This document shows, piece after piece, positions 36,632 through 46,121 of a stretch of DNA of 64,000 nucleotides. Every line of letters begins with the position of its first letter. Positions within the stretch are counted from its first letter, which is position 1. Below the pieces are notes generated by a model that saw only the letters and a program-made list of their open reading frames with translations, was not told where the DNA came from and did not search any database. The DNA lies in the NCBI GenBank assembly GCA_022769285.1, contig JALEKD010000052.1, positions 1-64,000 of the forward strand, read 5' to 3'. Source of the stretch: Prevotella sp. GTDB lineage: Bacteria; Bacteroidota; Bacteroidia; Bacteroidales; Bacteroidaceae. The translations under genes and the position numbers were made by a program.

Positions 36632-37386
36632 AGTATCTGTACTATTGTTATCAACTTGTCATCGTACTGCCACTCTTCGCGGTGGCATCAGTCATCACAT
36701 CGGCGGTCACCGTCATCGGGTGTATCGTGGGCAACGGCCATATCTGGGGCTACTATCCCGGCAAATGGTGGTCGCGCCTGATAGTAAGCCTGCTCCTGCT
36801 ACCTGTCAGAGTCGATGGGCGCCAGCACTTGCAGCGCGGCCAGTCGTATGTCTTCGTGAGCAATCACCAGGGTGCCTTCGACATCTTCCTGATTTATGGT
36901 TATCTGAACCGCAACTTCAAGTGGATGATGAAACGCAGCCTGCGCAAGGTTCCCTTTGTCGGTATTGCGTGCGAGTACGCTCACCACATCTTTGTAGACA
37001 AGCGCGGGCCGAGCAAGATACGTGAAACCTACGACCGGGCACGGGCTACGCTGCGCGAGGGGATGTCATTGGTGGTGTTCCCCGAGGGCGCGCGCACCTT
37101 TACGGGCCACATGGGGGTGTTCAGAAGGGGTGCCTTTATGCTGGCCGATGAGTTGCAGTTGCCCGTGGTACCACTTACCATCAACGGGTCGTTCAATGTG
37201 CTGCCCCGCATGCGCGACGGCCGCTTCGTTAACTGGCACAGGCTCTCGCTGACCATCCATGAGCCCATCTGGCCCACTGGCAAGGGTATAGAGAACGAGA
37301 AACAGACCATGGAGAAGGCTTACCAGACCATCATGGACGGCTTAGTCCCCGAATATCAGGGCTACGTAGAGAACCGCGACCAATAA
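36628..37386 (+). CDS. plsC: 1-acyl-sn-glycerol-3-phosphate acyltransferase
   Basis: 252 residues. The HX4D motif appears as NHQGAFD (residues about 71-77) and the glycerol-phosphate site as FPEGART. Two N-terminal hydrophobic stretches anchor it in the inner membrane. It adds the second acyl chain to make phosphatidic acid. ATGA overlap couples it to the phosphoesterase. No terminator is visible behind it; a partial repeat element follows. Confidence 0.93.
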   Translation: MKYLYYCYQLVIVLPLFAVASVITSAVTVIGCIVGNGHIWGYYPGKWWSRLIVSLLLLPVRVDGRQHLQRGQSYVFVSNHQGAFDIFLIYGYLNRNFKWMMKRSLRKVPFVGIACEYAHHIFVDKRGPSKIRETYDRARATLREGMSLVVFPEGARTFTGHMGVFRRGAFMLADELQLPVVPLTINGSFNVLPRMRDGRFVNWHRLSLTIHEPIWPTGKGIENEKQTMEKAYQTIMDGLVPEYQGYVENRDQ

Positions 37387-37455
37387 GGGTAAAATAGTAA
37401 ACAGGTAAAAAGTAAAAAGCGCTGACTGCTGGCTAACCCACAAGACAGGCTGGAC
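37387..37455 (+). repeat. Partial repeat element, copy E (left arm only)
   Basis: GGTAAAATAGTAAACAGGTAAAAAGTAAAAAGCGCTGACTGCTGG matches the left arm of copies A and C; 'GGCTAACCCACAAGACAGG' matches 'GGCTAACCACAAGAAACAGG' in copy A. The palindromic core and right arm are missing. It abuts a 5'-truncated gene. Confidence 0.6.
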
Positions 37456-38141
37456 TGAAAACGCTGATTACGGGCTTACCCCTAAGGCTAACCATGCCGA
37501 AAAAGATGATGTCAGGGTGGCCCTTAGTTGTCGGCCCGACATCTTTATATATAATAAGGTATAACCAAACGGCGGCGGGACTACGGCCTGCAACCAAGGC
37601 TGCTGCCGCAGCCACCTTTAGTGTGGTAGACGTAACCAAGAACACCTCGGCATGGACCAAGGTGGCCACGCTGACCGACATGGTAAAGCTGAGTGCCAAG
37701 ACCAAAATGTCAGAGTACTACGTTTCACCCAAACTGACGGGCAACTACCGTTACCTACGCTTCGTGGTGACCTACTCGCAGCTCTTCAAGAACGGTATCC
37801 GTACTGACAGCCATAAAAACAAGGGCATCATGGGCTATGAGTATGGCGAGTTCCAGGTGTACAGTGACGAGAAAACCAATACCTACGTCTTCAACACGAG
37901 CAAAGGCCAGTTTGAAAAGTTGTCGGCCGATGTTACCGCTCCATCAGATCTGGCTTATATCCAGGTGTATGGTACCACGGCTTCCAGCCTGAGCCTCTCG
38001 ACCATCACTGCCATCGAGCAGATTACTACAAGCGGTACCCATACAGGTGACGATGCCTACTACGACCTGACCGGCCGCCGTATAAGCAATCCTGCTGCCG
38101 GTGTGTACATCCACCAGGGCAAGAAGGTGGTTATCAAGTAA
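37437..38141 (+). pseudogene. 5'-truncated gene for a secreted protein with a C-terminal sorting-like tail
   Basis: The open frame runs from 37437, with the first ATG at 37494 (215 codons), but has no signal peptide, RBS context or promoter. The middle (TKMSEYYVSPKLTGNYRYLRFVVTYS, MGYEYGEFQVYSDE) looks like the end of a discoidin-type carbohydrate-binding domain. The end, YDLTGRRISNPAAGVYIHQGKKVVIK, is the tail common on exported Bacteroidales proteins. Most likely the 3' part of a large secreted enzyme or adhesin whose front was lost next to repeat copy E. Confidence 0.65.
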
Positions 38142-38188
38142 ACTCGCACACTGCATCCCCGCGGCTGCCAAGCCGCCCCAAATATCAC

Positions 38189-38226
38189 GGCCCGCCGTAC
38201 TGCTCATCCTGGCAGTGCGGCGGGCC
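38189..38226. terminator. Possible terminator after the truncated gene
   Basis: GGCCCGCCGTACTG and CAGTGCGGCGGGCC form a long GC-rich stem with a small loop (CTCATCCTGG). No strong T-run follows. Confidence 0.45.
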
Positions 38227-38256
38227 GTTGCTGTATGGACAGAGGCCAATCTGTAT

Positions 38257-38428
38257 GATGAAAGGTAAAAGGGTAAAAAGGCAAAAGAGTAAAAAAGCGC
38301 TGCTGGCAAACTCTCATAGAAGAGCCAACGAGCATCATGGTAGATGAAAAGACCGACCTTTACGTTTCTAATGACGGCTCCCAGTCCGCTAAAGACGGCT
38401 CCGGGAAGTGTAAAGGTCGGTCTCCACA
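38257..38428. repeat. Nested palindromic repeat element, copy C
   Basis: Left arm GGTAAAAGGGTAAAAAGGCA with more AAAAGAGTAAAAAAGCGC at 38262-38300; inverted core GACCGACCTTTACGTTT (38351-38367) to GTAAAGGTCGGTC (38410-38422), enclosing two GGCTCC segments. The right arm is missing; nadB begins to be encoded at 38439. The stretch 38142-38256 has only a weak dyad (GGCCCGCCGTACTG / CAGTGCGGCGGGCC, 38189-38226) that may be a terminator. Confidence 0.75.
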
Positions 38429-38438
38429 ATGTAGATTG

Positions 38439-40028
38439 TTACTTCTTGTCGTATGCGTGTGCTGGATAGTCGATGGTGTAGTGCAGTCCACGGCTCTCCT
38501 TGCGCTCTATAGCCATGCGGGTGATGAGGTAGCCCGTGTTAATCATGTTGCGCAGCTCGCAGAGGTCCTTGCTAATCTTGACGCGCTTAAAGAGATTCTC
38601 TGTCTCTTCGTAGAGAAGATCCAGACGGTCCCAGGCACGCTTGAGGCGCAGGTCGCTGCGTACGATGCCCACGTAGTTGCTCATTATCTCGCCCACCTCC
38701 TTGACGCTCTGGGTGATGAGCACCTTCTCCTCGTTGGTCAGCGTGCCCTCATCGTTCCACTCGGGCACCTTATCGTTGAAGTCGTACTCGTCTACGTGTT
38801 CCACGCTGTGACGGGCAGCCGTCTCGGCATATACCACCGCCTCGATGAGCGAGTTGCTGGCCAACCGGTTGCCGCCATGAAGCCCCGTACACGAGCACTC
38901 GCCTATGGCGTAGAGCCTGTTGATACTCGAGCAGCCGTTCAGGTCTACCTTGATGCCGCCACACATATAGTGTGCCGCCGGCCGAACAGGTATATAGTCC
39001 TTGGTAATGTCTATTCCGATAGACAGACACTTGGCATAAATATTGGGGAAGTGGTGGCGGGTCTCATCGGGGTCCTTATGGGTAACGTCGAGACACACAT
39101 GATCCAGGCCGTGAGTCTTCATCTCGCGGTCGATGGCGCGGGCCACGATGTCGCGGGGTGCGAGCGAGAGACGGGGGTCGTACTTCTCCATGAAACTCTC
39201 GCCGTTAGGCAGGCGCAGGATGCCGCCGTAGCCACGCATGGCCTCGGTAATGAGGTAGGCAGGGTGGGTCTCGCCGGGATGATAGAGCGATGTGGGGTGA
39301 AACTGTACAAACTCCATGTCCTGTACCGTTCCCTTGGCCCTATAGACCATGGCCTCTCCGTCGCCCGTGGCTATGATGGGGTTAGTGGTGGTCTGGTACA
39401 CGGCCCCGCAGCCTCCGGTACACATCACGGTAACCTTGCTCAGATAGGTATCCACCTTCTGGTTCTCGGGATTGAGCACATAGGCTCCGTAACAGTTGAT
39501 ATAGGGAGTGCGCCGGGTAACCCGGGCGCCCAGGTGATGCTGGGTGATAATCTCTACGGCGAAGTGGTTTTCCTTGATATCTATGTCTGGGTTGTTGCGG
39601 ACGGCCTCCATAAGTCCGCGCTGTATCTCGGCCCCCGTATCGTCGGCATGGTGCAGTATGCGGAACTCCGAGTGACCTCCCTCGCGGTGCAGGTCAAACT
39701 CACCGTTGGCCTTTCGGTCGAAGTTGACACCCCAGCCGACCAGGTCCTTTATCTGTGCGGGCGCCATGGTTACCACCTGCTTCACCGCCTTGGGGTCGCT
39801 GATGTAGTCGCCGGCTATCATAGTGTCCTCGATATGCTTCTCAAAGTTATCCGTCATCAGATTGGTTACCGAGGCTACTCCCCCCTGGGCGAAATAAGTG
39901 TTAGCCTCGTCGAGCGATGTCTTGCATATCATGCAAATCTTTCCCTTATGTGCCCTCGCTACCTTGAGCGCATAACTCATACCAGCCACACCAGAGCCGA
40001 TGATGAGAAAATCGTACTTGTAAACCAT
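38439..40028 (-). CDS. nadB: L-aspartate oxidase
   Basis: FAD enzyme that starts NAD synthesis by oxidising aspartate to iminoaspartate. The dinucleotide-binding GSGVAGMSYALKVA is at residues 12-25; TSLDEANTYFAQGGVA, EGGHSEFRILHHADDTG, HPTSLYH and YAIGECSCTGLHGGNRLASNSL match NadB and the succinate-dehydrogenase flavoprotein superfamily. Length 529. No nadA or nadC is adjacent. A -7 box lies 20 bases upstream. Confidence 0.95.
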   Translation of the reverse strand: MVYKYDFLIIGSGVAGMSYALKVARAHKGKICMICKTSLDEANTYFAQGGVASVTNLMTDNFEKHIEDTMIAGDYISDPKAVKQVVTMAPAQIKDLVGWGVNFDRKANGEFDLHREGGHSEFRILHHADDTGAEIQRGLMEAVRNNPDIDIKENHFAVEIITQHHLGARVTRRTPYINCYGAYVLNPENQKVDTYLSKVTVMCTGGCGAVYQTTTNPIIATGDGEAMVYRAKGTVQDMEFVQFHPTSLYHPGETHPAYLITEAMRGYGGILRLPNGESFMEKYDPRLSLAPRDIVARAIDREMKTHGLDHVCLDVTHKDPDETRHHFPNIYAKCLSIGIDITKDYIPVRPAAHYMCGGIKVDLNGCSSINRLYAIGECSCTGLHGGNRLASNSLIEAVVYAETAARHSVEHVDEYDFNDKVPEWNDEGTLTNEEKVLITQSVKEVGEIMSNYVGIVRSDLRLKRAWDRLDLLYEETENLFKRVKISKDLCELRNMINTGYLITRMAIERKESRGLHYTIDYPAHAYDKK

Positions 40029-40047
40029 AATGTTAATTATTTCGGTA

Positions 40048-40055
40048 CAAAATTA
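40048..40055 (-). promoter_or_regulatory. -7 box for nadB
   Basis: The minus strand reads TAATTTTG, leaving a leader of about 15 nt. It is divergent from the box at 40099. Confidence 0.55.
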
Positions 40056-40098
40056 GTAATTAATCCTCAAAAATAGAATGATTACTAATATATTTTCG

Positions 40099-40106
40099 TA
40101 ATTTTG
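40099..40106 (+). promoter_or_regulatory. -7 box for the PH-domain gene
   Basis: TAATTTTG ends 11 bases before the ATG at 40118, so the leader would be about 5-7 nt. Confidence 0.5.
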
Positions 40107-40117
40107 CAATCACTATT

Positions 40118-40498
40118 ATGACAAGGGTCTTCCACCATCAGTTTACGGTTCCTGCCTTATGCGGCATCGTACTCGCGGCTGCGCTCACTTTCTACTTTTT
40201 CTGGCAGAAGATGGCCATAGCCGGGGTGCTGGTAGCCGGGCTATGGGTACTGATGACAGAGCGCGTGCTACACACTACCTACACGCTGACCGATGATAAG
40301 CTGGTCATTAGCCGCGGACGATTCTCGCGCGGCAGCGCTATCCGCCTGGAGACCATTGTGGGCTGCACGCCCCTAAGCCACCTCTTCGGACTGTCCCATT
40401 ACCTGCTCATCACCTATGGGGCAGGCCACGTGGTGAGCGTACAGCCTCAGAACGAACGTGAATTTATAGCTGAACTGCAGAAAAGATTGCGACAATGA
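40118..40498 (+). CDS. Bacterial PH-domain membrane protein
   Basis: 126 residues: two hydrophobic helices (ALCGIVLAAALTFYFFW, AIAGVLVAGLWVLM) then a bacterial PH-like domain (YTLTDDKLVISRGRFSRGSAIRLETIVGCTPLSHLFGLSHYLLITYG...). Such proteins (bPH families, formerly DUF304-like) have no fixed function. It overlaps dacB by 4 bp (ATGA), so the pair is translationally coupled and may act at the cell wall. Confidence 0.82.
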   Translation: MTRVFHHQFTVPALCGIVLAAALTFYFFWQKMAIAGVLVAGLWVLMTERVLHTTYTLTDDKLVISRGRFSRGSAIRLETIVGCTPLSHLFGLSHYLLITYGAGHVVSVQPQNEREFIAELQKRLRQ

Positions 40499-41772
40499 CA
40501 CGACTACACATATATATACTCCTCTGGCTGCTCATGGCGTTAGGGGCCACGCCCGCACGGGCACAGGTGAGCACTACCCAGACCGAGTCCGAGGAGGACG
40601 ACCGCGAGGTGGCCACCGGCGTACTGCCCATAGACTCGCTGGGACACGACAGCATAGCCATGTCTTGGCCACAGGCCATACAGCGACACATAGACCATCT
40701 GCTCAAGAGCGACATGTTTACCACCTCGCAGGTGGGACTGATGGTGTACGACCTCACGGCCGACTCGGTCATCTACAAGCACAACGAGCGACAAATGATG
40801 CGCCCTGCCTCGACTATGAAGCTGCTCACGGCCATAGCCGCCATAGACAGGCTGGGCGGCTCGTACCAGTTTAAGACCGAACTGTGCTACACGGGCAAGA
40901 TAGAGAACAACACCCTGACCGGCGATGTGTACTGCGTGGGTGGCATGGATCCCAAGTTCAACAGCGATGACATGGCGGCCTTTGTGGAGAGCATCCACAA
41001 GATGGGGGTAGACACCATCAGGGGGCACCTGTATGCCGACAAGAGCATGAAGGACTTTGACACATTAGGCGAGGGCTGGTGCTGGGACGACAAGAACCCC
41101 ACCCTGACGCCCCTGCTGTACAGCCGTAAGGACAAGTTCATGGAGCGGTTCGAGGCCGACCTCCGCAAGGCGGGAATAGTGGTTCAGGCGTTTAGCGCCA
41201 CGGCCGACAAGCCCGACTCGGCCTACTGTATCTGCGCGCGGTACCACACTATAGACCAGATACTCATGCAGATGATGAAGGAGAGCGACAACCTCTATGC
41301 CGAAGCGCTCTTCTACCAGATAGCAGCCTCGGGGGGCGACCGGCTGGCATCGGCCCGCCAGGCACGGGCCTACATACGCCGTCTTATCGACAAGACGGGG
41401 CTCAGGGGCAGCCAGTACCGCATAGCCGATGGTTCCGGACTCTCGCTCTACAACTATGTTTCGGCCGAGTTAGAGGTGCGCCTGCTCCGCTATGCGTACA
41501 AGTACCAAAATATCTACCTGCACCTGCTGCCCTCGCTGCCCAAGGCAGGAGTTGACGGCACCCTGCGCAAGCGCATGAAGGGGGTCTTTACCAAGGACAA
41601 TGTAAGGGCTAAGACGGGCAGCGTTACCGGGGTGTACTCGCTGGCTGGCTACTGTACGGCCTCTAATGGTCACCAGCTCTGTTTCGCCATCCTCAACCAG
41701 GGTGTCATGCACAGCGCCAACGCCCGCAGTTTCCAGGACCGTGTCTGCGAAGTGCTGTGTGCACCCCAGTAG
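40495..41772 (+). CDS. dacB: D-alanyl-D-alanine carboxypeptidase/endopeptidase (PBP4 family)
   Basis: 425 residues with signal peptide (LLWLLMALGATPARAQ). The penicillin-binding motifs are SxxK as STMK (Ser106), SxN as SDN in MKESDNLYAEAL and KTG in RAKTGSVTGV, the class C arrangement. It cleaves D-Ala-D-Ala ends and crosslinks in the periplasm. Coupled to the PH-domain gene upstream. Confidence 0.95.
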   Translation: MTRLHIYILLWLLMALGATPARAQVSTTQTESEEDDREVATGVLPIDSLGHDSIAMSWPQAIQRHIDHLLKSDMFTTSQVGLMVYDLTADSVIYKHNERQMMRPASTMKLLTAIAAIDRLGGSYQFKTELCYTGKIENNTLTGDVYCVGGMDPKFNSDDMAAFVESIHKMGVDTIRGHLYADKSMKDFDTLGEGWCWDDKNPTLTPLLYSRKDKFMERFEADLRKAGIVVQAFSATADKPDSAYCICARYHTIDQILMQMMKESDNLYAEALFYQIAASGGDRLASARQARAYIRRLIDKTGLRGSQYRIADGSGLSLYNYVSAELEVRLLRYAYKYQNIYLHLLPSLPKAGVDGTLRKRMKGVFTKDNVRAKTGSVTGVYSLAGYCTASNGHQLCFAILNQGVMHSANARSFQDRVCEVLCAPQ

Positions 41773-41822
41773 GGCCAGGACTACTTTTTTGGCCACCGCC
41801 CCCGTTTTTCTTGACTATTTTC

Positions 41823-41853
41823 TTTGTTTTTCCTATCCTTTATACTACCTTTA
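41823..41853 (+). promoter_or_regulatory. Promoter of the small secreted-protein gene
   Basis: TTTG at 41823-41826 and TACCTTTA at 41846-41853 with a 19-base spacer; one mismatch in the -7 box. Confidence 0.6.
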
Positions 41854-41873
41854 CAGCCCTAAAGAGCATGTAA

Positions 41874-42281
41874 ATGATGAAACGCATAATTCTATCCGTC
41901 ATAGCGGTATGCGTCTGTGTCAGCGCCTGGGGCGCAGAGGGCGACTATATCACGTTCAGAATGAACGACACACAGCACAGCGAGGTGAGCTATGCCGTGG
42001 GACAACAGGTTGACCGGCTGGTGTTTAGCGCTGGCAAGCTGCTGGTACAAAAGGGCCAGCAGGTGGTAAAGAGCTTTGACCAGGCTGCCCTCGGCCGCCT
42101 CTACTTTACCAGCACACCTACCGCCATCACGCTGCCCACTACGGCCGAGACCACGACCGAAGGCCTGGTATATGGTCTTGACGGTACACTCCGTGGCAAC
42201 GCCAGTCAAATAAAAACGTTGCCCAAGGGAGTTTACATCCTCCGCCAAGGCAACGTTTCGCATAAGATCATCCGAAAGTAA
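41874..42281 (+). CDS. Small secreted protein with degenerate sorting tail
   Basis: 135 residues: signal peptide MMKRIILSVIAVCVCVSAWGA, a mature part of about 90 residues without a recognised domain (YITFRMNDTQHSEVSYAVGQQVDRLVFSAGKLLV...), and a C-terminus TLPKGVYILRQGNVSHKIIRK that resembles the exported-protein tail seen elsewhere in this window. In effect a minimal secreted module plus tail. It may be an intact small cargo or a deletion product of a larger gene; the own promoter favours the former. Confidence 0.7.
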   Translation: MMKRIILSVIAVCVCVSAWGAEGDYITFRMNDTQHSEVSYAVGQQVDRLVFSAGKLLVQKGQQVVKSFDQAALGRLYFTSTPTAITLPTTAETTTEGLVYGLDGTLRGNASQIKTLPKGVYILRQGNVSHKIIRK

Positions 42282-42290
42282 CGCCCCGGT

Positions 42291-43082
42291 TCAGACCATA
42301 AAGGGGGCTACCTGGTTGGTAAGTTCTACGAACTGGGCGATGGTAAGCTGCTCAGGGCGCATGGTCATCAACGGCCCGGCAAAGAACTCCTCGCCCGGCT
42401 TGACGGCTCCGAACATCTGCTTGATACTCACCCTAAGCATCTTGCGCCTCTGGTTAAACACAGTCTTAACCAGCCGTTTAAACAAGCGTTCATCACAACC
42501 CAGGTCGGTTACTGCGTTGCGCGTCATGCGTATCACCGCACTCTTAACCTTAGGCGGTGGATTAAAAACGTTTTCATCTACGGTGAACAAGTACTCCACG
42601 TCGTACCAGGCCTGTATCAGTACCGACAGGATGCCGTACGTCTTGTTGCCCGGCTGGGCTGCCATGCGCAGGGCCACCTCTCGCTGTATCATGCCGGTAC
42701 AACATGGGATGAGGTCTTTATTCTCCAGCATCTTAAAGAATATCTGCGACGATATATCGTAGGGATAATTGCCCGTCAGGACAAACTGCCCACCGCCAAA
42801 GATGGTGGTCAGATCCATGCGGAGGAAATCCTCGCCGATAATGTTGTCCACCAATTTGGGGAAGCGGTCGTGCAGATACACCACCGACTCCTTATCTATC
42901 TCCACGGCCTTGACGGGACGCGGCTTGGCCACTAAGTACTGGGTAAGCACGCCCATACCAGGCCCTATCTCTAACACGGGCAGATCCGGACAGGCATCTA
43001 CCGTGTCGGCTATACGCTTGGCGATAGTAAGGTCGGTCAGGAAGTGCTGTCCTAAGTTCTTCTTGGGTTTTACCTGTTTCAT
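42291..43082 (-). CDS. rsmA: 16S rRNA dimethyladenosine transferase
   Basis: Dimethylates two adjacent adenosines near the 3' end of 16S rRNA (KsgA). KKNLGQHFLTD, VLEIGPGMGVLTQYL (SAM binding), VEIDKES, and the catalytic NYPYDIS with QREVALRMAA are all present. Length 263. Last gene of the rsfS-ftsH-cdsA-rsmA run, 7 bp after cdsA. Confidence 0.96.
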   Translation of the reverse strand: MKQVKPKKNLGQHFLTDLTIAKRIADTVDACPDLPVLEIGPGMGVLTQYLVAKPRPVKAVEIDKESVVYLHDRFPKLVDNIIGEDFLRMDLTTIFGGGQFVLTGNYPYDISSQIFFKMLENKDLIPCCTGMIQREVALRMAAQPGNKTYGILSVLIQAWYDVEYLFTVDENVFNPPPKVKSAVIRMTRNAVTDLGCDERLFKRLVKTVFNQRRKMLRVSIKQMFGAVKPGEEFFAGPLMTMRPEQLTIAQFVELTNQVAPFMV

Positions 43083-43089
43083 ATAGCAC

Positions 43090-43953
43090 TCAGAGAAGGG
43101 TTATCGAATAGAGGTAGATAACCGCGGCAGGTATGGCCATAAGCGATGAGTCGAAGCGGTCCAACATGCCACCGTGGCCAGGTAACATACGACCGCTATC
43201 CTTGACTCCCAGCGTGCGCTTGAACAGGCTTTCGACCAGGTCGCCCCACGTTCCGAAGACCACGCTGACCAGCCCAAGTCCCATCCATTCTACCACACTC
43301 AGGCCTGCCATGCCCATGAACCTGTTATCCCAGTAGCCTATCACGGCGGCCACCGCCACCACCAGCAAGCCGCCTCCTACGCTGCCCTCCCACGTCTTTC
43401 CGGGGCTAATGCGTGGAAACAGTTTGTGGCGGCCTATCAGTGAACCGGTGCAGTAAGCCCCGGTGTCGTTAATCCACAGGAATACAAACACCGAGAGGGG
43501 CAGCAGAAAGTTGTAGGTAACAAGCCCATCGGGCGACTGCCTGAAGGCGAGCACATTGATCGTGGCTAAGGGCAGGGCGATGTACATCTGTCCTAACATG
43601 GTATAAGCCCAGTCGTTAATGGCATTGGTATTGCGCGCATAGAGTTCGCTGATAAACAGATAGACCACCGTAAGCAGATAGGGCACAAAGACGGCATTGG
43701 TCTGGATGTACCCGCTGTTTATGCCTGCCACTGCTATAAAGAAGTACACACCCGCCACCGTAGAGATAAACCTGTTTACGGCAACATTCTCGACCTGATT
43801 AACCAGGCCTGCGTACTCCCACAGGGCCAGACCCGTGATGAGGGCAAAGAGCAGTATCATGGTAAGGAGCTGGATGAACCCTGCCACCATGATGGCCACA
43901 AACAGCACACCCGTAATGGCCCTCGTTATAAAGTTCTTCATCTTGTCAGTCAT
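43090..43953 (-). CDS. cdsA: Phosphatidate cytidylyltransferase
   Basis: Makes CDP-diacylglycerol from phosphatidic acid and CTP in the inner membrane. ATG at 43953 (MTDKMKNFITRAITGVLFVAIM) gives 287 residues and places the start 4 bp after the ftsH stop; the frame further upstream only shadows ftsH. Eight or so membrane helices and the signature SLFKRTLGVKDSGRMLPGHG near the C-terminus identify the family. Confidence 0.94.
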   Translation of the reverse strand: MTDKMKNFITRAITGVLFVAIMVAGFIQLLTMILLFALITGLALWEYAGLVNQVENVAVNRFISTVAGVYFFIAVAGINSGYIQTNAVFVPYLLTVVYLFISELYARNTNAINDWAYTMLGQMYIALPLATINVLAFRQSPDGLVTYNFLLPLSVFVFLWINDTGAYCTGSLIGRHKLFPRISPGKTWEGSVGGGLLVVAVAAVIGYWDNRFMGMAGLSVVEWMGLGLVSVVFGTWGDLVESLFKRTLGVKDSGRMLPGHGGMLDRFDSSLMAIPAAVIYLYSITLL

Positions 43954-43957
43954 AGAC

Positions 43958-46087
43958 TTACTCTCCTTTCTTCTCTTCGGGTTCGCCCTGTTGCTGGCCG
44001 GGCTGACTGGCCGGGGCCGTGTCCTTGGCGCTACATTTCTCATCAGCCTGGCGAGCCTGCCGGCTCTCAGCCTGCTGACGCTCATGCTCAGCCTGAGCCT
44101 CCTTGACCGCGTCGGGCATGTCCTCAAGCTTAGGGGCCGCCGCCTCGTTAGCTTCGATAATCTCCTCAGAACGGCTAACCCACGGACGCTTGCCGAAAAT
44201 TTTCTCAACGTCCTCAGCAAAGATTACTTCTTTCTGGAAAAGCAGCTCGGCGAGCTTACGGTGACCCTCGGCATGCTCGCTGAGTATCTGCTTGGCGCGG
44301 GCATACTGGCCGTTGATAGTCCGGAGCACCTCCTCGTCCATAATCTTGGCTGTAGTCTCAGAGTAAGGACGCTGGAACTGGTACTCCTGGTTGTTGTAGT
44401 AGCAGATATTGGGCAGCGTGTCGCTCATACCGGCATAGGCCACCATGCCGTAGGCGCTCTTGGTGGCTCGCTCCAGGTCGTTCATGGCTCCGGTCGAGAT
44501 ACTGCCACGGAACAGTTCCTCGGCAGCCCTTCCGCCTAACAGGGCACACATCTCGTCGAGCATCTCTTCCTTAGTGGTGATGACGCGCTCCTCTGGCAGA
44601 TACCACGCAGCACCCAAGGCCTGGCCACGGGGTACGATGGTAACCTTGATGAGTGGGTCGGCGTGCTGGCAGAACCACGATATGGTGGCGTGGCCCGCCT
44701 CGTGAATGGCTATGGCTCGCTTCTCCTCATTGGTCATTACCTTGGTCTTCTTCTCCAGGCCACCGATGATACGGTCTACGGCATTGAGGAAGTCCTGCTT
44801 GCCCACGTGCGTGCTATTGTGGCGCGCGGCTATCAGCGCGGCCTCATTACACACGTTGGCAATATCTGCGCCCGAGAAGCCAGGGGTCTGCCGGGCCAGG
44901 AAGTCTACGTCTACAGTATCATCTCTCTTCAGGGGTTTCAGGTGAACATTGAATATGGCCTTGCGCTCGGCCAGGTCGGGCAGGTCTACGTGTATCTGAC
45001 GGTCAAAGCGGCCTGCGCGCAGCAGGGCCTTGTCCAGCATGTCCACGCGGTTGGTGGCGGCCAGCACTATGACACCCGAGTTTGTTCCAAAGCCGTCCAT
45101 CTCGGTAAGCAGGGCATTGAGCGTATTCTCCCGCTCATCGTTGCCACCCGTGGCAGGGCTCTTGCTACGTGCCCGGCCCACGGCGTCTATCTCATCGATG
45201 AAGATGATACACGGGGCTTTCTCCTTGGCCTGGCGGAACACGTCGCGCACACGGCTGGCACCCACTCCGACGAACATCTCGACAAAGTCGGAACCGCTCA
45301 TAGAGAAGAAGGGTACGCCCGCCTCGCCTGCCACAGCCTTGGCGAGCAGCGTCTTACCCGTTCCAGGCGGTCCTATGAGCAGGGCACCATGCGGTATTTT
45401 TCCACCGAGCTCCGTAAACTTGCCCGGGCTCTTCAGAAATTCCACAATCTCCTCTACCTCTTGCTTGGCGCCCTCTTGCCCAGCCACATCCTTGAACGTT
45501 ACGCCCAGCTCGCCGGCCTTCTCATACAGCTTGGCCTTACTCTTGCCCACGCTGAACACTCCGCCACCTGCGGCACCGCCGCCACCCATCCGGCGCATCA
45601 TAAATATCCATATAGCGATAAGCAGGATGAATGGGCCGAAGCTGTACAACAGGTTCATCAGCCCGCTATTGTCCTTGCTCTCGTAGTCATAATCCTTGAG
45701 TTTGCCACTGCGCTGAGCCGCCAGGAGGAAGTCCTCGACCTTATCGACCGATCCGTAGTTGACCTTGACGATCGGGTTCTGCCCCACCTTATCTGCGGGC
45801 AGATGGAAGACGGCCGGTATGGCCTTGGGAGCCACGTACATGCGCAACTGGCGTTCATTGTTGTTGATAATGACCTTGCTGGCATATCCCTTGGCCACAT
45901 ACTCCTTGAACTTGGTGTACGTGGCCTCCTGGGTAACGCCTTCTACACCCAGCAAGTTGCCTCCGCCCGACAGGGCGAAGAACACCAGGAAAACCAGCAC
46001 GGCTATGTAGAGCCAGTTCATATTGAACCGGGGCATCTTGGGCTGCTGGTCGCCTGGCCTATTGTCAAATGGATTGATATTGCTCAT
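43958..46087 (-). CDS. ftsH: ATP-dependent zinc metalloprotease FtsH
   Basis: Membrane AAA+ protease, 709 residues. Two membrane helices (about 28-45 and 150-165) flank a periplasmic domain. Walker A is [13 protein letters not shown], the second region of homology GRFDRQI, and the zinc site HEAGH. The C-terminus is a long Gln/Ala/Glu-rich tail. Degrades misassembled membrane proteins and some regulators. An AT-rich leader motif precedes the ATG. Confidence 0.97.
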   Translation of the reverse strand: MSNINPFDNRPGDQQPKMPRFNMNWLYIAVLVFLVFFALSGGGNLLGVEGVTQEATYTKFKEYVAKGYASKVIINNNERQLRMYVAPKAIPAVFHLPADKVGQNPIVKVNYGSVDKVEDFLLAAQRSGKLKDYDYESKDNSGLMNLLYSFGPFILLIAIWIFMMRRMGGGGAAGGGVFSVGKSKAKLYEKAGELGVTFKDVAGQEGAKQEVEEIVEFLKSPGKFTELGGKIPHGALLIGPPGTGKTLLAKAVAGEAGVPFFSMSGSDFVEMFVGVGASRVRDVFRQAKEKAPCIIFIDEIDAVGRARSKSPATGGNDERENTLNALLTEMDGFGTNSGVIVLAATNRVDMLDKALLRAGRFDRQIHVDLPDLAERKAIFNVHLKPLKRDDTVDVDFLARQTPGFSGADIANVCNEAALIAARHNSTHVGKQDFLNAVDRIIGGLEKKTKVMTNEEKRAIAIHEAGHATISWFCQHADPLIKVTIVPRGQALGAAWYLPEERVITTKEEMLDEMCALLGGRAAEELFRGSISTGAMNDLERATKSAYGMVAYAGMSDTLPNICYYNNQEYQFQRPYSETTAKIMDEEVLRTINGQYARAKQILSEHAEGHRKLAELLFQKEVIFAEDVEKIFGKRPWVSRSEEIIEANEAAAPKLEDMPDAVKEAQAEHERQQAESRQARQADEKCSAKDTAPASQPGQQQGEPEEKKGE

Positions 46088-46121
46088 CGTTGTTACTATA
46101 TATATAATAAGGTGTGTTTTC

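Noticed and set aside
38337..40076. 579-codon plus-strand open frame antisense to nadB
   Set aside because: The nadB frame has full family motifs; the antisense frame has no recognisable domain and arises from GC-biased codon use.
43954..44220. 90-residue N-terminal extension of cdsA
   Set aside because: Arg/Ser-rich shadow of the ftsH 3' end; the ATG at 43953 starts the hydrophobic family N-terminus.
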